Below are positions 6,163 through 6,163 of a DNA stretch of 6,163 bases, in pieces. Source of the stretch: Campylobacteraceae bacterium (GTDB taxonomy: Bacteria > Campylobacterota > Campylobacteria > Campylobacterales > Sulfurovaceae). The notes under the pieces are model-generated. The model was not told the origin of the DNA. It did not search any database and saw only the letters and a program-made list of their open reading frames with translations. The first letter of the stretch is position 1, and the number at the start of each line of letters is the position of its first letter. Both the position numbers and the translations under genes were made by a program. The DNA lies in NCBI GenBank assembly GCA_027056615.1, contig JALUKJ010000457.1:1-6163 (forward strand), given 5' to 3'.

Positions 6163-6163
6163 A

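Overview
The window looks like chromosomal core DNA from an AT-rich member of the Campylobacterota, probably near Sulfurovum/Sulfurimonas. This rests on three things: a Sdh/Mfr-type (type E) succinate:quinone/fumarate oxidoreductase with a CCG-domain subunit, a GlmU of only 429 residues, and small intergenic gaps with strong AAGGAG ribosome binding sites. The genus is an inference and cannot be fixed from this sequence alone.

Layout: all genes but one lie on the minus strand. In transcription order they are murC (4852-6162), glmU (3102-4391) and then an sdhA-sdhB-sdhE operon (2933 down to the left edge, with sdhE cut by the window after 68 codons). One small plus-strand gene of 94 codons (4469-4753), very acidic and unrecognised, sits between murC and glmU. 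It is convergent with murC and divergent from glmU.

Function: MurC and GlmU belong to cell-wall precursor synthesis. GlmU makes UDP-GlcNAc, and MurC adds L-alanine to UDP-MurNAc. SdhABE would interconvert succinate and fumarate, coupled to the quinone pool. SdhA has no export signal and a stop codon closes its upstream frame, so this complex appears cytoplasmic-facing. It is therefore not the periplasmic, Tat-exported methylmenaquinol:fumarate reductase known from Wolinella and Campylobacter. SdhB carries an extra cysteine in its third cluster motif, as in other type E enzymes, suggesting a second [4Fe-4S] in place of [3Fe-4S]. In an autotroph such an enzyme could serve the reductive TCA cycle, but direction cannot be read from sequence.

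Non-coding: the 98-base gap between the small gene and murC is almost filled by an 84-base inverted pair of REP-like hairpins. Each hairpin is preceded at its outer edge by GTAG, the tetranucleotide typical of REP elements moved by RAYT transposases. A hairpin just after glmU is a candidate terminator, a TATAAT lies before sdhA, and an overlapping divergent promoter region lies between glmU and the small gene. No gap exceeds 300 bases. There are no tRNAs, rRNAs, CRISPR arrays or insertion sequences. The gene content is otherwise ordinary. The REP-like pair and the type E features of the dehydrogenase are the points most worth attention.
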